A DNA stretch of 64,000 bases, taken from NCBI GenBank assembly GCA_934281605.1, contig CAKQXD010000001.1, positions 62,001-126,000 on the forward strand, written 5' to 3'. Both the position numbers and the translations under genes were made by a program. Source of the DNA: an uncultured Clostridia bacterium. GTDB lineage: Bacteria; Bacillota; Clostridia; Peptostreptococcales; Anaerovoracaceae. Positions 7,401 to 15,361 of the stretch are shown here, one piece after another (positions within the stretch are counted from its first letter, which is position 1; each line of letters opens with the position of its first letter). The notes beneath the pieces were generated by a model. It was not told where the DNA came from. It worked only from the letters and a program-made list of their open reading frames with translations, and did not search any database.

Positions 7401-10373
7401 CATTTTGAAGAAGGACTGTACGACGAAGTCCTCTGCAAGACGGGCGTGCTGAAGGACAAGACGTATCTGTCTCAGCAGCGCTGGATCCCGGTGAAGCTGC
7501 AGGGCTGCGGGCAGGTCCCGTCGGTAGTCAGAAACAGCGCTATGTTGATACATCTGGATAACGGCAGTGTGATAGATCGGTACGTGCTGGAGCATCAGGC
7601 GGATGAGACGGACGCTTTCATCATGGGGCTGTATCAGCGGTGCCGCAGCTGGGCAGGACTCCCGGAGGGAACGAAGATCCTGATCCCGACCCTTCACGGC
7701 GTGCTGGTGGACGGCGCGGACGACGAGGAGCTTTCCGTCAACGGCGCTATGATCTCCGGCTTCCTGCAAAGTTTTCAGCAGGAGTATCCGGACAGATTCT
7801 GTCGTCAGATCGATCTGGATGAGGATCGGGAGGATCTGCTGCTGCAGGAGGCTGCCAGCTGCTGCAGAGACGCTCTGGTGGCGTATCGCAAAGGCAGACG
7901 CTACGGCGTAGAGTATTATACGGTAACGGAAAGACTGGAACAGACGGATATTCAGGGCAAGAGCATCCTGGTGGTCGGCGCCATGGGAGGCATCGGTCAG
8001 ATCCTCTGCCGCCACCTGGCAGACAAATATCATGCAGCGCTTCTGCTGGTGGGCAGAACGCCGGAAGAAGACCTGACGGAGCAGCAGAAGCAGTGGATCG
8101 GATCCCTGTCGGAGTCCGGCACATCGGTGCGTTACCACAGGGCTGACGCTGCATGTGAAAGCCAGATGCTGGATGTCATGGAGCTCTTCGGTCAGGAAAC
8201 GGGTCAGCCGGTGGAGGTATTCCTCAATCTGGCAGGTGCCCTGGGCCACGGAGGAGAAGGTGGTTTTTGGGATCATCCGGAGAAGCACACCATCGCAGAG
8301 GAAAGCAAGGAAGACAGAATGGCCACCATCGACTCCAAGCGGAAGACCAGCCTGGTTCTCGGCAAATTAGCAGAACAGCAGGAAAACAGCACGGTGATCT
8401 TCTTCGGATCGGTCAACGGGATCCTGGGAGGAGCCGGACTGGCGTCCTATTCTGCGGCCAACAGCTTCCAGGATCAGTACGCGCGCTATCTGCGGCAGAC
8501 GGGCAGAGCCAACGCCTTCTGCATCAACTGGAGCGGATGGTACGGCACGGGGCTGAGCCGGGATATTCCGGAGCAGATGATCAGCCTTTCCCAGCGGAGC
8601 GGATTCCGGTTCGCAGATCCGGAGGAAAATCTGGGATATTTCGACGGCGTGCTGGAATACGGCATTTACAACGCCATTGCCGGACTGGACCGGGAGAATA
8701 GGAGAAACAGATGTATGACCAACGATCCATATCAGGCTGTGCTGGCCGTTTACTGCGCGGACGACGGCAGAAACGAGCGTCAGCTGGTTTCCAGCATTGC
8801 AGGCAGCCTGCCGGTGCGGTATCTGCAGGTAGAGGAAATCCTGCGTAATTCCGACGAGGCGGAAGACGTGAATCTCCATCAGATGCGGAGCAGGATCGTC
8901 GGCGTGCAGGAGGAGCAGGAGCAGCTGACCGATAGCCAGAAGCAGATGATCGAAATCTGGAAATCGGTGCTTCATCTCAACCGCATCGGTCTGGACGACG
9001 ACTTCTTTGGACTGGGCGGCAACTCCCTGCTGATCACCCGTCTGGTGTACGAGATCGAGCATGCCTTTGATAAGAAGATCAACATGCAGGATATCCTGGT
9101 CAAGGGAACGGTGCGTCAGCTGGTGGATTCCATCGAGGGGACCGTACCGGAAGAGGAAGAAATCATCGCACAGAATCTGAAAGTCTTCGAAAAGGACATC
9201 CAGCTTGACTTCGACATCGACGCCATGCTGGCGGAGGCTGCAGAGCCGGAGACGGATACGATCCTCATGACGGGAGCCACCAGCTTTATCGGAGCCTTTG
9301 TATTGAACGAACTGGTACAGAAGTATCCGGATCGAAAAATCATATGCTTCATGCGGAAAAACTCCGACGAGGACGCATGGGAACGCTTGAAGAAGACCCT
9401 GACGGAATATCGCTGCCAGCCTGCGCTGGAGAGCAAGAACCTGACCATGGTGACGGGAGAGCTTTCCGAGCATCACCTGGGTATGGAAGAAGACATATAT
9501 CGAGATCTTTGCAGAGAGATCGCAGTGGTCTACCACTGTGCGTCCAACATCAACTTCATCGCTAGCTACGAAGGGCTGCGTCAGGATAACGTCCTGACCA
9601 TGAAGCGGATGCTGGAGTTCTGCTGCTCAGGCACGAAGAAGGAGCTGCTCCACTGCTCCACGTCGGCGGTATACCGGAACATCGACGGATACAAACGGCC
9701 GGTGGTCAACGAGTTCTCTGAATTCGACATGTCCTGCCGGGAACAGATGGGATATTTCCATTCCAAGATGGCAGGCGATCTGATGGCGCAGACGGCTGCA
9801 AAGCACGGTCTGATCTGTCGTGTCTTCCGTCTGGGGGCGCCGTCGGGCACGCAGCATGAAGGTGTGATGCAGACGGCGGACTTCTTCTGGCGTATGCTGA
9901 AGGTCCTGACCGTAGTGCGTAAATATCCGACGCTGAGGTTCTTCCATCACGAATTCATGCCGGTGGATCTCATGGCGAAACAGATCGTGGGACTGGCGGC
10001 GCTGGATTACGATCCGGCGGACAATCAGTTCATCATCGACTCCAAGCTGATGGACTACGATCTGCTGCAGGAATGGCTGGAAAAGAGCTTTCCTTACCTG
10101 GAACAGACTGACTTCGACGAGTGGACGGCTCTCATCAGGGAATATGGCAAGCGGACAGAAAACGCGCTGGTCAATTCCATTATCGGACCGGTCATCGACG
10201 AGCAGACCTTCGATCGGAAGTTCCCTGTGGTGGATTACAGCCACACGGTGGACGTGCTCAGGGAAAACGGTCTGCCGGTGTACGAGGATACGCTGGACAG
10301 CCTGTTTGAGAACCTGGAGCTGACCTTCGGGTATCTGAAGGGGATCGGGTTCTTCGAGCACGAGGAAGAATAG
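4455..10373 (+). CDS. Hybrid NRPS/PKS protein: degenerate A - acyl ligase - KR - carrier - thioester reductase
   Basis: 1972 residues, translationally coupled (ATGA) to the Cy-A-PCP-C gene. About 20-390 looks like an adenylation fold without the SGSTG loop. It keeps late landmarks: a GTSLAVVNEAG strand, a GRLLSQAEI segment and LPKTPDGRMD in place of the NGKVD motif. About 430-960 is a second, intact AMP-forming ligase (TSGSTG at 619-624) with HAAGIIWSHTRDVYL, closer to acyl-AMP ligases than to amino-acid A domains. About 985-1380 is a PKS-type ketoreductase with its N-terminal structural half, nucleotide loop GAMGGIG (1175-1181) and catalytic S1319, Y1332, N1336. S1524 (GGNSL) is the carrier serine. 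About 1600-1970 is a thioester reductase (TGATSFIG 1606-1613; YFHSK with Y1767, K1771), which would release an aldehyde or alcohol. There is no KS or AT, so the KR substrate is unclear; an alpha-keto acid loaded by the ligase is one option, as in depsipeptide synthetases. Confidence 0.9.
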   Translation: MIELTYGGEHLDKTQIQEKIDAYADDIKKKQEKPVSLSLDDRLECMAAAVTALQQGGRVTILGNTVTLEPADPMAIAGQGASGEEQGWIASGSVRISGQEIPGKALEQWCRFHQQVLGEVKVISMEDSMESFCSMTWMLAFYLKAELVTGSQVQDADVVILPLAEAAKAADSGKLPACRALLTIGCDSVAFDPIKAKLDPACRWIHSYGFPMALCISYGREMTVRGKTAVYHELKPVSGTSLAVVNEAGAARPVDVSGRLELKLGEKTILTPVQAVLQSDGKLTAEGLAEDFLEQNGRLLSQAEIRDTLLQTGMIQDACVTADKIYYTQKEQYNSFEICKALKQVYGEAMDFAALEVPYLPKTPDGRMDQHALAELTAEAAACRDSLQKEMDPEKCWIDIEYRDAAVSVLEDETGDTVKLREQELTVTDEDAVLEAEPIDISQRKYEGLSQMIQARKDSTQEIIYITESGETIQTYGELYQESLRMAAGLREKGVKSGDVLVFQIPDNREYLISFWACILLGAVVAPLGVLDDYGGRNINTEKLKNICEMLDSYYVLASDEVGKKLGGLVPEQNVICFGQAVGSSGTAEQADAAKSGASEDGWKPYEWQDDETCLLIFTSGSTGTPKGVRLSQGNIFARTMAEIQRYQLDETEVDLNWMTLTHAAGIIWSHTRDVYLELKQVQVMSEVVLHAPLRLLDLMDRYRASITWGPNFAFTLIRDNYDPQQTYDWDLSCVHHIFSGGEANVSRDLREFLRIGMRYGMPGDVLSPSFGMAETSSAFIYYDDFRLDNTADEDRFVPIGSPSAGHAARITDEDGNILKKGQIGRIECRGGAVTCGYYKNEKANEESFTADGFLITGDMGYMEGGVVTLTGREKEIIIINGLNYYVQDIESVVNEIDEIIPSFTTAVSVAGNGGTEEILVVFSPEDDRVFDSEEALRALTGRIRKRILEQSGLYAKFIVPERKDQSIRTEIGKKQRSKYRKHFEEGLYDEVLCKTGVLKDKTYLSQQRWIPVKLQGCGQVPSVVRNSAMLIHLDNGSVIDRYVLEHQADETDAFIMGLYQRCRSWAGLPEGTKILIPTLHGVLVDGADDEELSVNGAMISGFLQSFQQEYPDRFCRQIDLDEDREDLLLQEAASCCRDALVAYRKGRRYGVEYYTVTERLEQTDIQGKSILVVGAMGGIGQILCRHLADKYHAALLLVGRTPEEDLTEQQKQWIGSLSESGTSVRYHRADAACESQMLDVMELFGQETGQPVEVFLNLAGALGHGGEGGFWDHPEKHTIAEESKEDRMATIDSKRKTSLVLGKLAEQQENSTVIFFGSVNGILGGAGLASYSAANSFQDQYARYLRQTGRANAFCINWSGWYGTGLSRDIPEQMISLSQRSGFRFADPEENLGYFDGVLEYGIYNAIAGLDRENRRNRCMTNDPYQAVLAVYCADDGRNERQLVSSIAGSLPVRYLQVEEILRNSDEAEDVNLHQMRSRIVGVQEEQEQLTDSQKQMIEIWKSVLHLNRIGLDDDFFGLGGNSLLITRLVYEIEHAFDKKINMQDILVKGTVRQLVDSIEGTVPEEEEIIAQNLKVFEKDIQLDFDIDAMLAEAAEPETDTILMTGATSFIGAFVLNELVQKYPDRKIICFMRKNSDEDAWERLKKTLTEYRCQPALESKNLTMVTGELSEHHLGMEEDIYRDLCREIAVVYHCASNINFIASYEGLRQDNVLTMKRMLEFCCSGTKKELLHCSTSAVYRNIDGYKRPVVNEFSEFDMSCREQMGYFHSKMAGDLMAQTAAKHGLICRVFRLGAPSGTQHEGVMQTADFFWRMLKVLTVVRKYPTLRFFHHEFMPVDLMAKQIVGLAALDYDPADNQFIIDSKLMDYDLLQEWLEKSFPYLEQTDFDEWTALIREYGKRTENALVNSIIGPVIDEQTFDRKFPVVDYSHTVDVLRENGLPVYEDTLDSLFENLELTFGYLKGIGFFEHEEE

Positions 10374-10391
10374 TGAGATAGAATAGTAGGG

Positions 10392-10438
10392 AACGGCATG
10401 AACAGAGGCTCTTGCGAGAAGAAGGACATGCCGTTTTT
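10392..10438 (+). terminator. Rho-independent terminator of the synthetase operon
   Basis: A 9-bp stem (AACGGCATG 10392-10400 with CATGCCGTT 10427-10435) runs into a T tract. A small CTC/GAG helix sits in the long loop. It lies 19 bases after the reductase stop codon. Confidence 0.75.
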
Positions 10439-10463
10439 ACTTTGCGGAAGAAGTGGGTATAAT
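10436..10463 (+). promoter_or_regulatory. Candidate promoter of the zincin gene
   Basis: TATAAT at 10458-10463 is a perfect -10. The best -35 (TTTACT at 10436-10441, 16-base spacer) is weak and overlaps the T tract of the preceding terminator. Confidence 0.4.
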
Positions 10464-10532
10464 AGTCTTGCATGGGGACTGAAAAGTTCTTATAATAAAG
10501 AAAATTGTTTTTGCATAAGTCAGGAGTATTGC

Positions 10533-10901
10533 ATGATGATGACGATCGATGAATTTGAAGAGGCAATGGATCAGATCGCGGAGGAACTGCCGGAGGAGTT
10601 TTACCGGGAGCTCAACGGCGGGATCCTGATTTTGCCGGAGAAGCGGAAGAGTCCTTATGCGAAGGCCGATGATCTGTGGGTGCTGGGAATGTACGTCCGC
10701 AGCTCATCTATGGGGCGGCTGATCGAGATTTACTATGGATCGTTCTGCGAGGTGATGAAGGGCCGGAGCCGGGAAGCCTGGATCGAGCAGATGCGGGAGA
10801 CGCTGTACCACGAGTTCACCCACCACATGGAATCTCTGGCAGGGGAAAAGATGCTGGAGGAGAAGGACGAGCAGCAGATCCGGGAATATTTGCAGCGGTA
10901 A
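10533..10901 (+). CDS. Small metallopeptidase-family protein (minimal zincin)
   Basis: A 122-residue acidic protein with one HExxH site, HEFTHH (H93, E94, H97), followed by HMESLAGE. Size and motif placement fit the short zincin-like family typified by DUF1025/PF06262, whose members are found singly in many Firmicutes and have no settled substrate. The ATG at 10533 was chosen because CAGGAG sits 6 bases upstream and the frame before it overlaps the candidate promoter. Three ATG codons occur in a row (10533, 10536, 10539), so the exact first residue is uncertain. It stands alone between the synthetase terminator and the next promoter. There is no signal peptide, so it should be cytoplasmic. 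Confidence 0.75.
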   Translation: MMMTIDEFEEAMDQIAEELPEEFYRELNGGILILPEKRKSPYAKADDLWVLGMYVRSSSMGRLIEIYYGSFCEVMKGRSREAWIEQMRETLYHEFTHHMESLAGEKMLEEKDEQQIREYLQR

Positions 10902-10910
10902 AACTATACA

Positions 10911-10939
10911 TTGACAAAGCCCCGTGCAGGGGCTATAAT
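10911..10939 (+). promoter_or_regulatory. Consensus sigma-A promoter with an inverted repeat in its spacer
   Basis: TTGACA (10911-10916), a 17-base spacer and TATAAT (10934-10939): an exact consensus match. The spacer holds a perfect dyad, AGCCCC-GTGCA-GGGGCT (10918-10934), ending on the first base of the -10. It drives the cysteine desulfurase operon about 100 bases downstream. The dyad could be an operator, or the stem of a weak terminator for the zincin gene, since ATTTTAG follows. Confidence 0.8.
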
Positions 10940-11041
10940 TTTAGCAGCTAATCATATTAAACAGATAGGAAATATATCAAAATGTGAAGCTGGCTCGCAG
11001 GAAAGCTGGGTCAGCGGCAGGATAACGGAAAGGAGGAGCCG

Positions 11042-12265
11042 ATGATCTATCTGGACAACGGAGCGACGACGAAGCTGGAAGAGGCGGCCTTTGAGGCCAT
11101 GAAGCCGTATCTGCTGGAGGAGTACGGTAATGCCATGGGGAATCATCCGATGGCTGCAAAGAGCAGGCGGGCTGTTGAGCTGGCGCGGGAACAGGTGGCG
11201 GATCTGGTCGGTGCCAGGCCGTCGGAGATCTATTTTACGTCCGGCGGGACGGAGTCCAACAACTGGGCTATCAAAATGATCATGGCAGGTGGCGATCTGG
11301 CGGAGAGTCATATCATCACGTCGGTCATCGAGCATCCTTCGGTTCGCAATACATGCCGGTATCTGGCGAAGCTGGGCTGCCAGGTGAGCGAGATTCCGGT
11401 GGATGAAAGGGGGATCCTGGATCTGCAGGCGCTGGAGCAGGCTGCAAAGGCCGCAGCGGAAGAACGGCAAAATGCCGAGGCTGCGCCATCAGAAAAACAA
11501 CACGCCGCAGATGGCAATCCGCATAAAAGCATCCGCCTTCTCTCCATTATGACGGCCAACAACGAGATCGGCTCCATCCAGCCGCTCGATGAAATCGAAG
11601 CCATCGCAGAGGAATACGGATTTCTGCTTCATACCGATGGGGTGCAGGCAGCGGGCCATATTCCGGTGGACGTTCGGGAGCATCCCGGGATCCACATGCT
11701 TTCGGCCAGCGGTCACAAGTTCGGCGGGCCGAAAGGCATCGGTTTCCTGTATATAAAAGACGGCGTTTTCGGAAGAATGGAAGAAGCGCCGGAACGAATG
11801 CAGCCCCTCCTTCATGGAGGCGGACAGGAAAAAGAGCTGCGGGCAGGGACACACAACGTCGCCGCCATCGTCGGCATGGGCGCGGCGGCGGATATAGCCA
11901 GGAAACAGCAGACGGAACGCCGACAGGCAGAAGAAAAACTGCGGGACTATTTTATTAAGCGCATTTTGACGGAGATTCCGGGAGCAAGCCTCAGCGGCGA
12001 TCCGGAGAGGAGACTGCCGGGCAACTGCAGCTTCTGCTTCGACGGAGCATCTTCGGAGGTGCTTCTGATCCGCCTGGGAGAGGCGGGCATCTGCGCGTCG
12101 GCGGGATCGGCATGCTCGGCGGGCGCATCGACGCCGTCCCACGTTTTGACGGCCATCGGCCGGACGAATCAGGAGGCTATGTCGGCCGTGCGCTTTACCT
12201 TATCCTGGCGTAACAGCCGGGAGGAACTGGATACTGTAATAGAGACGATAAAGGGGTTGTTATAG
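11042..12265 (+). CDS. Cysteine desulfurase, NifS/IscS family
   Basis: 407 residues. PLP enzyme that removes sulfur from L-cysteine as a protein-bound persulfide, leaving alanine. The N terminus MIYLDNGATT, the PLP lysine in SGHKFGGPKG (H225, K226) and the catalytic cysteine in GSACSAGAS (C358) with its flexible loop are all present. A strong AAGGAGGAG precedes the ATG. An Ala/Glu-rich insertion at about 134-162 lies just before the TANNEIGSIQPL segment; most relatives lack it. It is first in an operon with a PatB/MalY-type lyase (start abutting the stop) and mnmA. MnmA needs persulfide sulfur, which supports a tRNA-thiolation role. No iscU or nifU scaffold gene lies nearby. Confidence 0.93.
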   Translation: MIYLDNGATTKLEEAAFEAMKPYLLEEYGNAMGNHPMAAKSRRAVELAREQVADLVGARPSEIYFTSGGTESNNWAIKMIMAGGDLAESHIITSVIEHPSVRNTCRYLAKLGCQVSEIPVDERGILDLQALEQAAKAAAEERQNAEAAPSEKQHAADGNPHKSIRLLSIMTANNEIGSIQPLDEIEAIAEEYGFLLHTDGVQAAGHIPVDVREHPGIHMLSASGHKFGGPKGIGFLYIKDGVFGRMEEAPERMQPLLHGGGQEKELRAGTHNVAAIVGMGAAADIARKQQTERRQAEEKLRDYFIKRILTEIPGASLSGDPERRLPGNCSFCFDGASSEVLLIRLGEAGICASAGSACSAGASTPSHVLTAIGRTNQEAMSAVRFTLSWRNSREELDTVIETIKGLL

Positions 12266-13450
12266 ATGAAATACGATTTTGATCAGGTGATCGACCGGAG
12301 GAATACCAACTCGGTCAAATACGATTTTGCAGCGGAATGCGGCATGCCGGAAGATGCACTGCCTCTCTGGGTAGCGGATATGGACTTCCGCGTGCCGGAG
12401 GCGGTCAGCCAGCGACTGGAAGAGCTCAGCAGGTTCGGTATCTACGGCTACAGCAACAGCCGGGACGACTACTTTGCAACAGTGAAGAAGTGGTACAGCA
12501 CACATTTTCAGTGGGAGCCTAAGAAGGAATGGCTCATCAAGACGCCGGGCGTGGTATTCGCCATCGCAGCAGCCATCCGGGCGTTTACAGAGCCGGGAGA
12601 AGGGGTCCTGATCCAGCAGCCGGTGTATTATCCGTTTCGCAATACCATTCTGGCCAACGACCGGGAATGCGTCAACAGCCCGCTGGTGCTGGAGGACGGC
12701 AGATACCGGATGGATCTGGTCGATATGGAGCAGAAAATCAAGGACAGCAAGGTCAAGCTGTTTATCCTTTGCAGTCCTCACAATCCGGTAGGGCGTGTCT
12801 GGACAAAAGAGGAACTGGAGGCGGTAGGCGAGCTGTGTGAGAAATATGATGTGCTCATTGTCAGCGATGAGATACACAGCGATTTTACCTATGGGGCCAG
12901 AACCCATACGGTATTCCCGTCGATTTCGCCGGAGCTGGCAGATCGGACGATCTTGTGCACGGCTCCAAGCAAGACCTTCAACCTGGCGGGACTGCAGGTT
13001 TCCAACATCTTCGTTCCCAATCAGAAGCTAAGAAGAACCATGCGCCGGGCCATCGACCAGACGGGTTACGGCAACATCAACATGATGGGACTGGCAGCAT
13101 GTCAGGCGGCCTATGAAAAGGGAGAAGAGTGGCTGACGGAATTAAAGGAATATCTGGCGGAAAATCTGGCCTATGTGCAGCAGCGGGTAGAAAAAGATCT
13201 GCCGGGGATCCTGCTCATTGAACCGGAAGGGACGTATCTGGTCTGGCTGGATCTGCGAGCATTGAACTTATCGGAAGAAGAACAGCGAAAGCTGATCGTG
13301 GAGGATGCTAAACTTTGGCTGGACACGGGCTCCATGTTCGGTGCGGAAGGCGCAGGATTTGAACGGATCAATATCGCCTGCTCGCGAAAGACTTTAGAAG
13401 AAGCCATGGATCGTCTGGCGGGCGCTTTGCAGAAAAAGGGGGATGCGTAA
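12266..13450 (+). CDS. patB: PatB/MalY-type PLP C-S lyase (putative cystathionine beta-lyase)
   Basis: 394-residue fold-type I aminotransferase-like protein. The N terminus with LPLWVADMDF, CSPHNPVGRVW, VSDEIHSDF and the PLP lysine K236 in APSKTFNLAGLQ are typical of the MalY/PatB group, which cleaves C-S bonds of cystathionine, cysteine conjugates or related thioethers to ammonia, pyruvate and a thiol. The ATG directly follows the TAG of the desulfurase gene, and the TAA overlaps the ATG of mnmA by one base, so all three are co-translated. Its place between a sulfur donor and a sulfur acceptor suggests sulfur-amino-acid turnover. An aminotransferase activity cannot be excluded from sequence. 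Confidence 0.88.
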   Translation: MKYDFDQVIDRRNTNSVKYDFAAECGMPEDALPLWVADMDFRVPEAVSQRLEELSRFGIYGYSNSRDDYFATVKKWYSTHFQWEPKKEWLIKTPGVVFAIAAAIRAFTEPGEGVLIQQPVYYPFRNTILANDRECVNSPLVLEDGRYRMDLVDMEQKIKDSKVKLFILCSPHNPVGRVWTKEELEAVGELCEKYDVLIVSDEIHSDFTYGARTHTVFPSISPELADRTILCTAPSKTFNLAGLQVSNIFVPNQKLRRTMRRAIDQTGYGNINMMGLAACQAAYEKGEEWLTELKEYLAENLAYVQQRVEKDLPGILLIEPEGTYLVWLDLRALNLSEEEQRKLIVEDAKLWLDTGSMFGAEGAGFERINIACSRKTLEEAMDRLAGALQKKGDA

Positions 13451-14550
13451 TGAGCGAAAAAGCAATCGTCGCCATGAGCGGCGGCGTGGACAGCAGCGTG
13501 GCTGCGTATTTTGCGAAAAAAGAAGGGCTGGACGTCATCGGGGTAACGCTCCGGCTCTTTGAAAATGAGACAGCGGGCATCTCCTGCGAGAAGAGCTGCT
13601 GCAGTCTGTCGGACGTGGAGGACGCCAGAAGTGCGGCCTTCAAGCTGGATATCCCTTATTATGTGTTCAATTACACGGAGGATTTCAGCCAGCAGGTCAT
13701 CGACCGGTTTATCGCGGCCTATGAGCGGGGCGAAACGCCTAATCCGTGTATCGACTGCAACCGGTACATCAAGTTTTCACAGCTCTTTGTGCGGGGGCAG
13801 GAGCTGGGCAGAGATATTATTATAACAGGTCATTACAGCCGGATCGAAAAGGACAATGGCAGCGGCAGATATCTGTTGAAAAAAGGTCTGGATCCCACCA
13901 AGGATCAGAGCTACGTGCTGTACGCCATGACCCAGGAGCAACTGGCTCACACCCGGCTTCCGCTGGGAGGTCTGACCAAGAGCGAGACGCGTGAAATTGC
14001 GGAGGAACTGGGGCTTCGGAATGCGGCTAAAAGGGACAGTCAGGATATCTGTTTTGCGCCGGACGGCGACTACGTGGGATTCATCGAGAGATATACGGGA
14101 AAAGAGTATGAGCCGGGGGATTTTGTGGACGAAAATGGGAACATACTGGGGCAGCATCGGGGCATCATCGGATACACGGTGGGACAGCGGAAGGGCCTTG
14201 GGATCGCGTTTCCGCAGCCTATGTATGTGAAGGAAAAGGATGTGGCGAACAACAGGATCGTGCTGTGTCCCGGCGATCATCTTTATGAGAAGAGCCTGCT
14301 GGCGGAGGATTTCAACTGGATCGCCTGTGAGAAGCCTCCTGCAAAGCTTCGGGCGGCTGCCAGAGTACGGTACAATCAGAAGGAAGCACCGGCAACAGTC
14401 TTTGCAGAAGAAGACGGAAGAGTGCGGGTGGAATTCGACGAGCCTCAGCGCGCCATCACGGCGGGACAGGCAGTCGTGGTGTACGATGGAGATGTAGTCG
14501 TAGGCGGCGGGACTATCGTCTCGGCGGGAGATAATGTGAAAAAACTGTGA
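13450..14550 (+). CDS. mnmA: tRNA-specific 2-thiouridylase MnmA
   Basis: 366 residues, the usual length. It adenylates U34 of Lys, Glu and Gln tRNAs and replaces the 2-oxygen with sulfur. The PP-loop SGGVDSS is at 10-16. The catalytic cysteine pair is C100 (NPCIDCNRY) and C201 (SQDICF). GHYSRIE, KDQSYVLYA and the C-terminal beta-barrel motifs (IIGYTVGQRKGLGI) are all present. Last gene of the desulfurase-patB-mnmA operon, joined by TAATG. The sulfur most likely comes from the desulfurase two genes upstream. Confidence 0.96.
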   Translation: MSEKAIVAMSGGVDSSVAAYFAKKEGLDVIGVTLRLFENETAGISCEKSCCSLSDVEDARSAAFKLDIPYYVFNYTEDFSQQVIDRFIAAYERGETPNPCIDCNRYIKFSQLFVRGQELGRDIIITGHYSRIEKDNGSGRYLLKKGLDPTKDQSYVLYAMTQEQLAHTRLPLGGLTKSETREIAEELGLRNAAKRDSQDICFAPDGDYVGFIERYTGKEYEPGDFVDENGNILGQHRGIIGYTVGQRKGLGIAFPQPMYVKEKDVANNRIVLCPGDHLYEKSLLAEDFNWIACEKPPAKLRAAARVRYNQKEAPATVFAEEDGRVRVEFDEPQRAITAGQAVVVYDGDVVVGGGTIVSAGDNVKKL

Positions 14551-14576
14551 AAGGTGAAATTACATACAGGAAACAG

Positions 14577-14605
14577 CTGAATCCGAGCCGGTTTTATGGT
14601 AAGAT
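14577..14605 (+). promoter_or_regulatory. Candidate promoter of the ABC exporter operon
   Basis: CTGAAT (14577-14582), a 17-base spacer and TAAGAT (14600-14605), preceded by TG for an extended -10 (TGGTAAGAT). It lies between mnmA and the ABC ATPase. Confidence 0.5.
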
Positions 14606-14641
14606 AGAGAAATCAGGAAACCGGAAAGGAGCGTGCCGCAG

Positions 14642-15343
14642 ATGGCCTTTGTAACCTTTGAAGATGTAGGAAAAGTATATAAGTCGGGGGACGTTGCGGT
14701 CAGGGCGCTGCACAACGTCAGTTTCGAGATCGAAAAGGGGGAGATCTGTGTTGTAGTAGGACAGTCGGGAGCAGGAAAAACAACACTTCTTAACATTCTG
14801 GGCGGGATGGATACTTTGACGGAAGGTCATGTACTGCTGGACGGCAGAGATATCTCTACTCTTAACGAAAAACAGATGGCAACGTATCGGCGTTTTGACA
14901 TCGGTTTTGTGTTTCAGTTTTATAATCTGATACCGAACCTGACCGCGGTAGAGAACGTAGAGATCGCATCTCAGCTTTCGAAGGATCCGCTGGATAGTAT
15001 GGCTGTCATGAAGCAGGTAGGCCTTGCGGATCGTGCGTTGAACTTTCCGGCACAGCTTTCTGGTGGTGAGCAGCAGAGGGTAGCGATCGCCAGAGCACTG
15101 GCAAAGAACCCGAAACTGCTTCTTTGTGATGAGCCGACCGGGGCTCTGGATTATGAAACCGGAAAAGCGATCTTGAAGCTGCTGCAGGATACGTGTCGAA
15201 AGAGCGGAATGACCGTGGTGATCATTACTCATAATTCGGCTTTGACGGCGATGGCGGATCGAGTGGTGAAGATCAAGAATGGTACAGTGGCCTCCGTATC
15301 CACCAATGAGAATCCGGAATCCATTGAGAACATCGAATGGTAG
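14642..15343 (+). CDS. ABC transporter ATP-binding protein, MacB/LolD type
   Basis: 233 residues with Walker A GQSGAGKT (40-47), signature LSGGE (139-143), Walker B LLLCDEPTGALD and a switch histidine in IITHN. It powers the large permease encoded 18 bases downstream. The ATG at 14642 was preferred over the in-frame GTG at 14633, because AAAGGAG (14625-14631) is 10 bases from the ATG but only one base from the GTG. Substrate unknown; these pairs export peptides or drugs, or act as mechanotransmission complexes. Confidence 0.92.
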   Translation: MAFVTFEDVGKVYKSGDVAVRALHNVSFEIEKGEICVVVGQSGAGKTTLLNILGGMDTLTEGHVLLDGRDISTLNEKQMATYRRFDIGFVFQFYNLIPNLTAVENVEIASQLSKDPLDSMAVMKQVGLADRALNFPAQLSGGEQQRVAIARALAKNPKLLLCDEPTGALDYETGKAILKLLQDTCRKSGMTVVIITHNSALTAMADRVVKIKNGTVASVSTNENPESIENIEW

Positions 15344-15361
15344 AGCAGCGAGGTTTGTTGT

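Noticed and set aside
5178..8288. Long open frame on the minus strand (1036 codons) opposite the second synthetase gene
   Set aside because: Same reasoning. The sense strand avoids TTA, CTA and TCA codons, which leaves the complementary frame open by chance.
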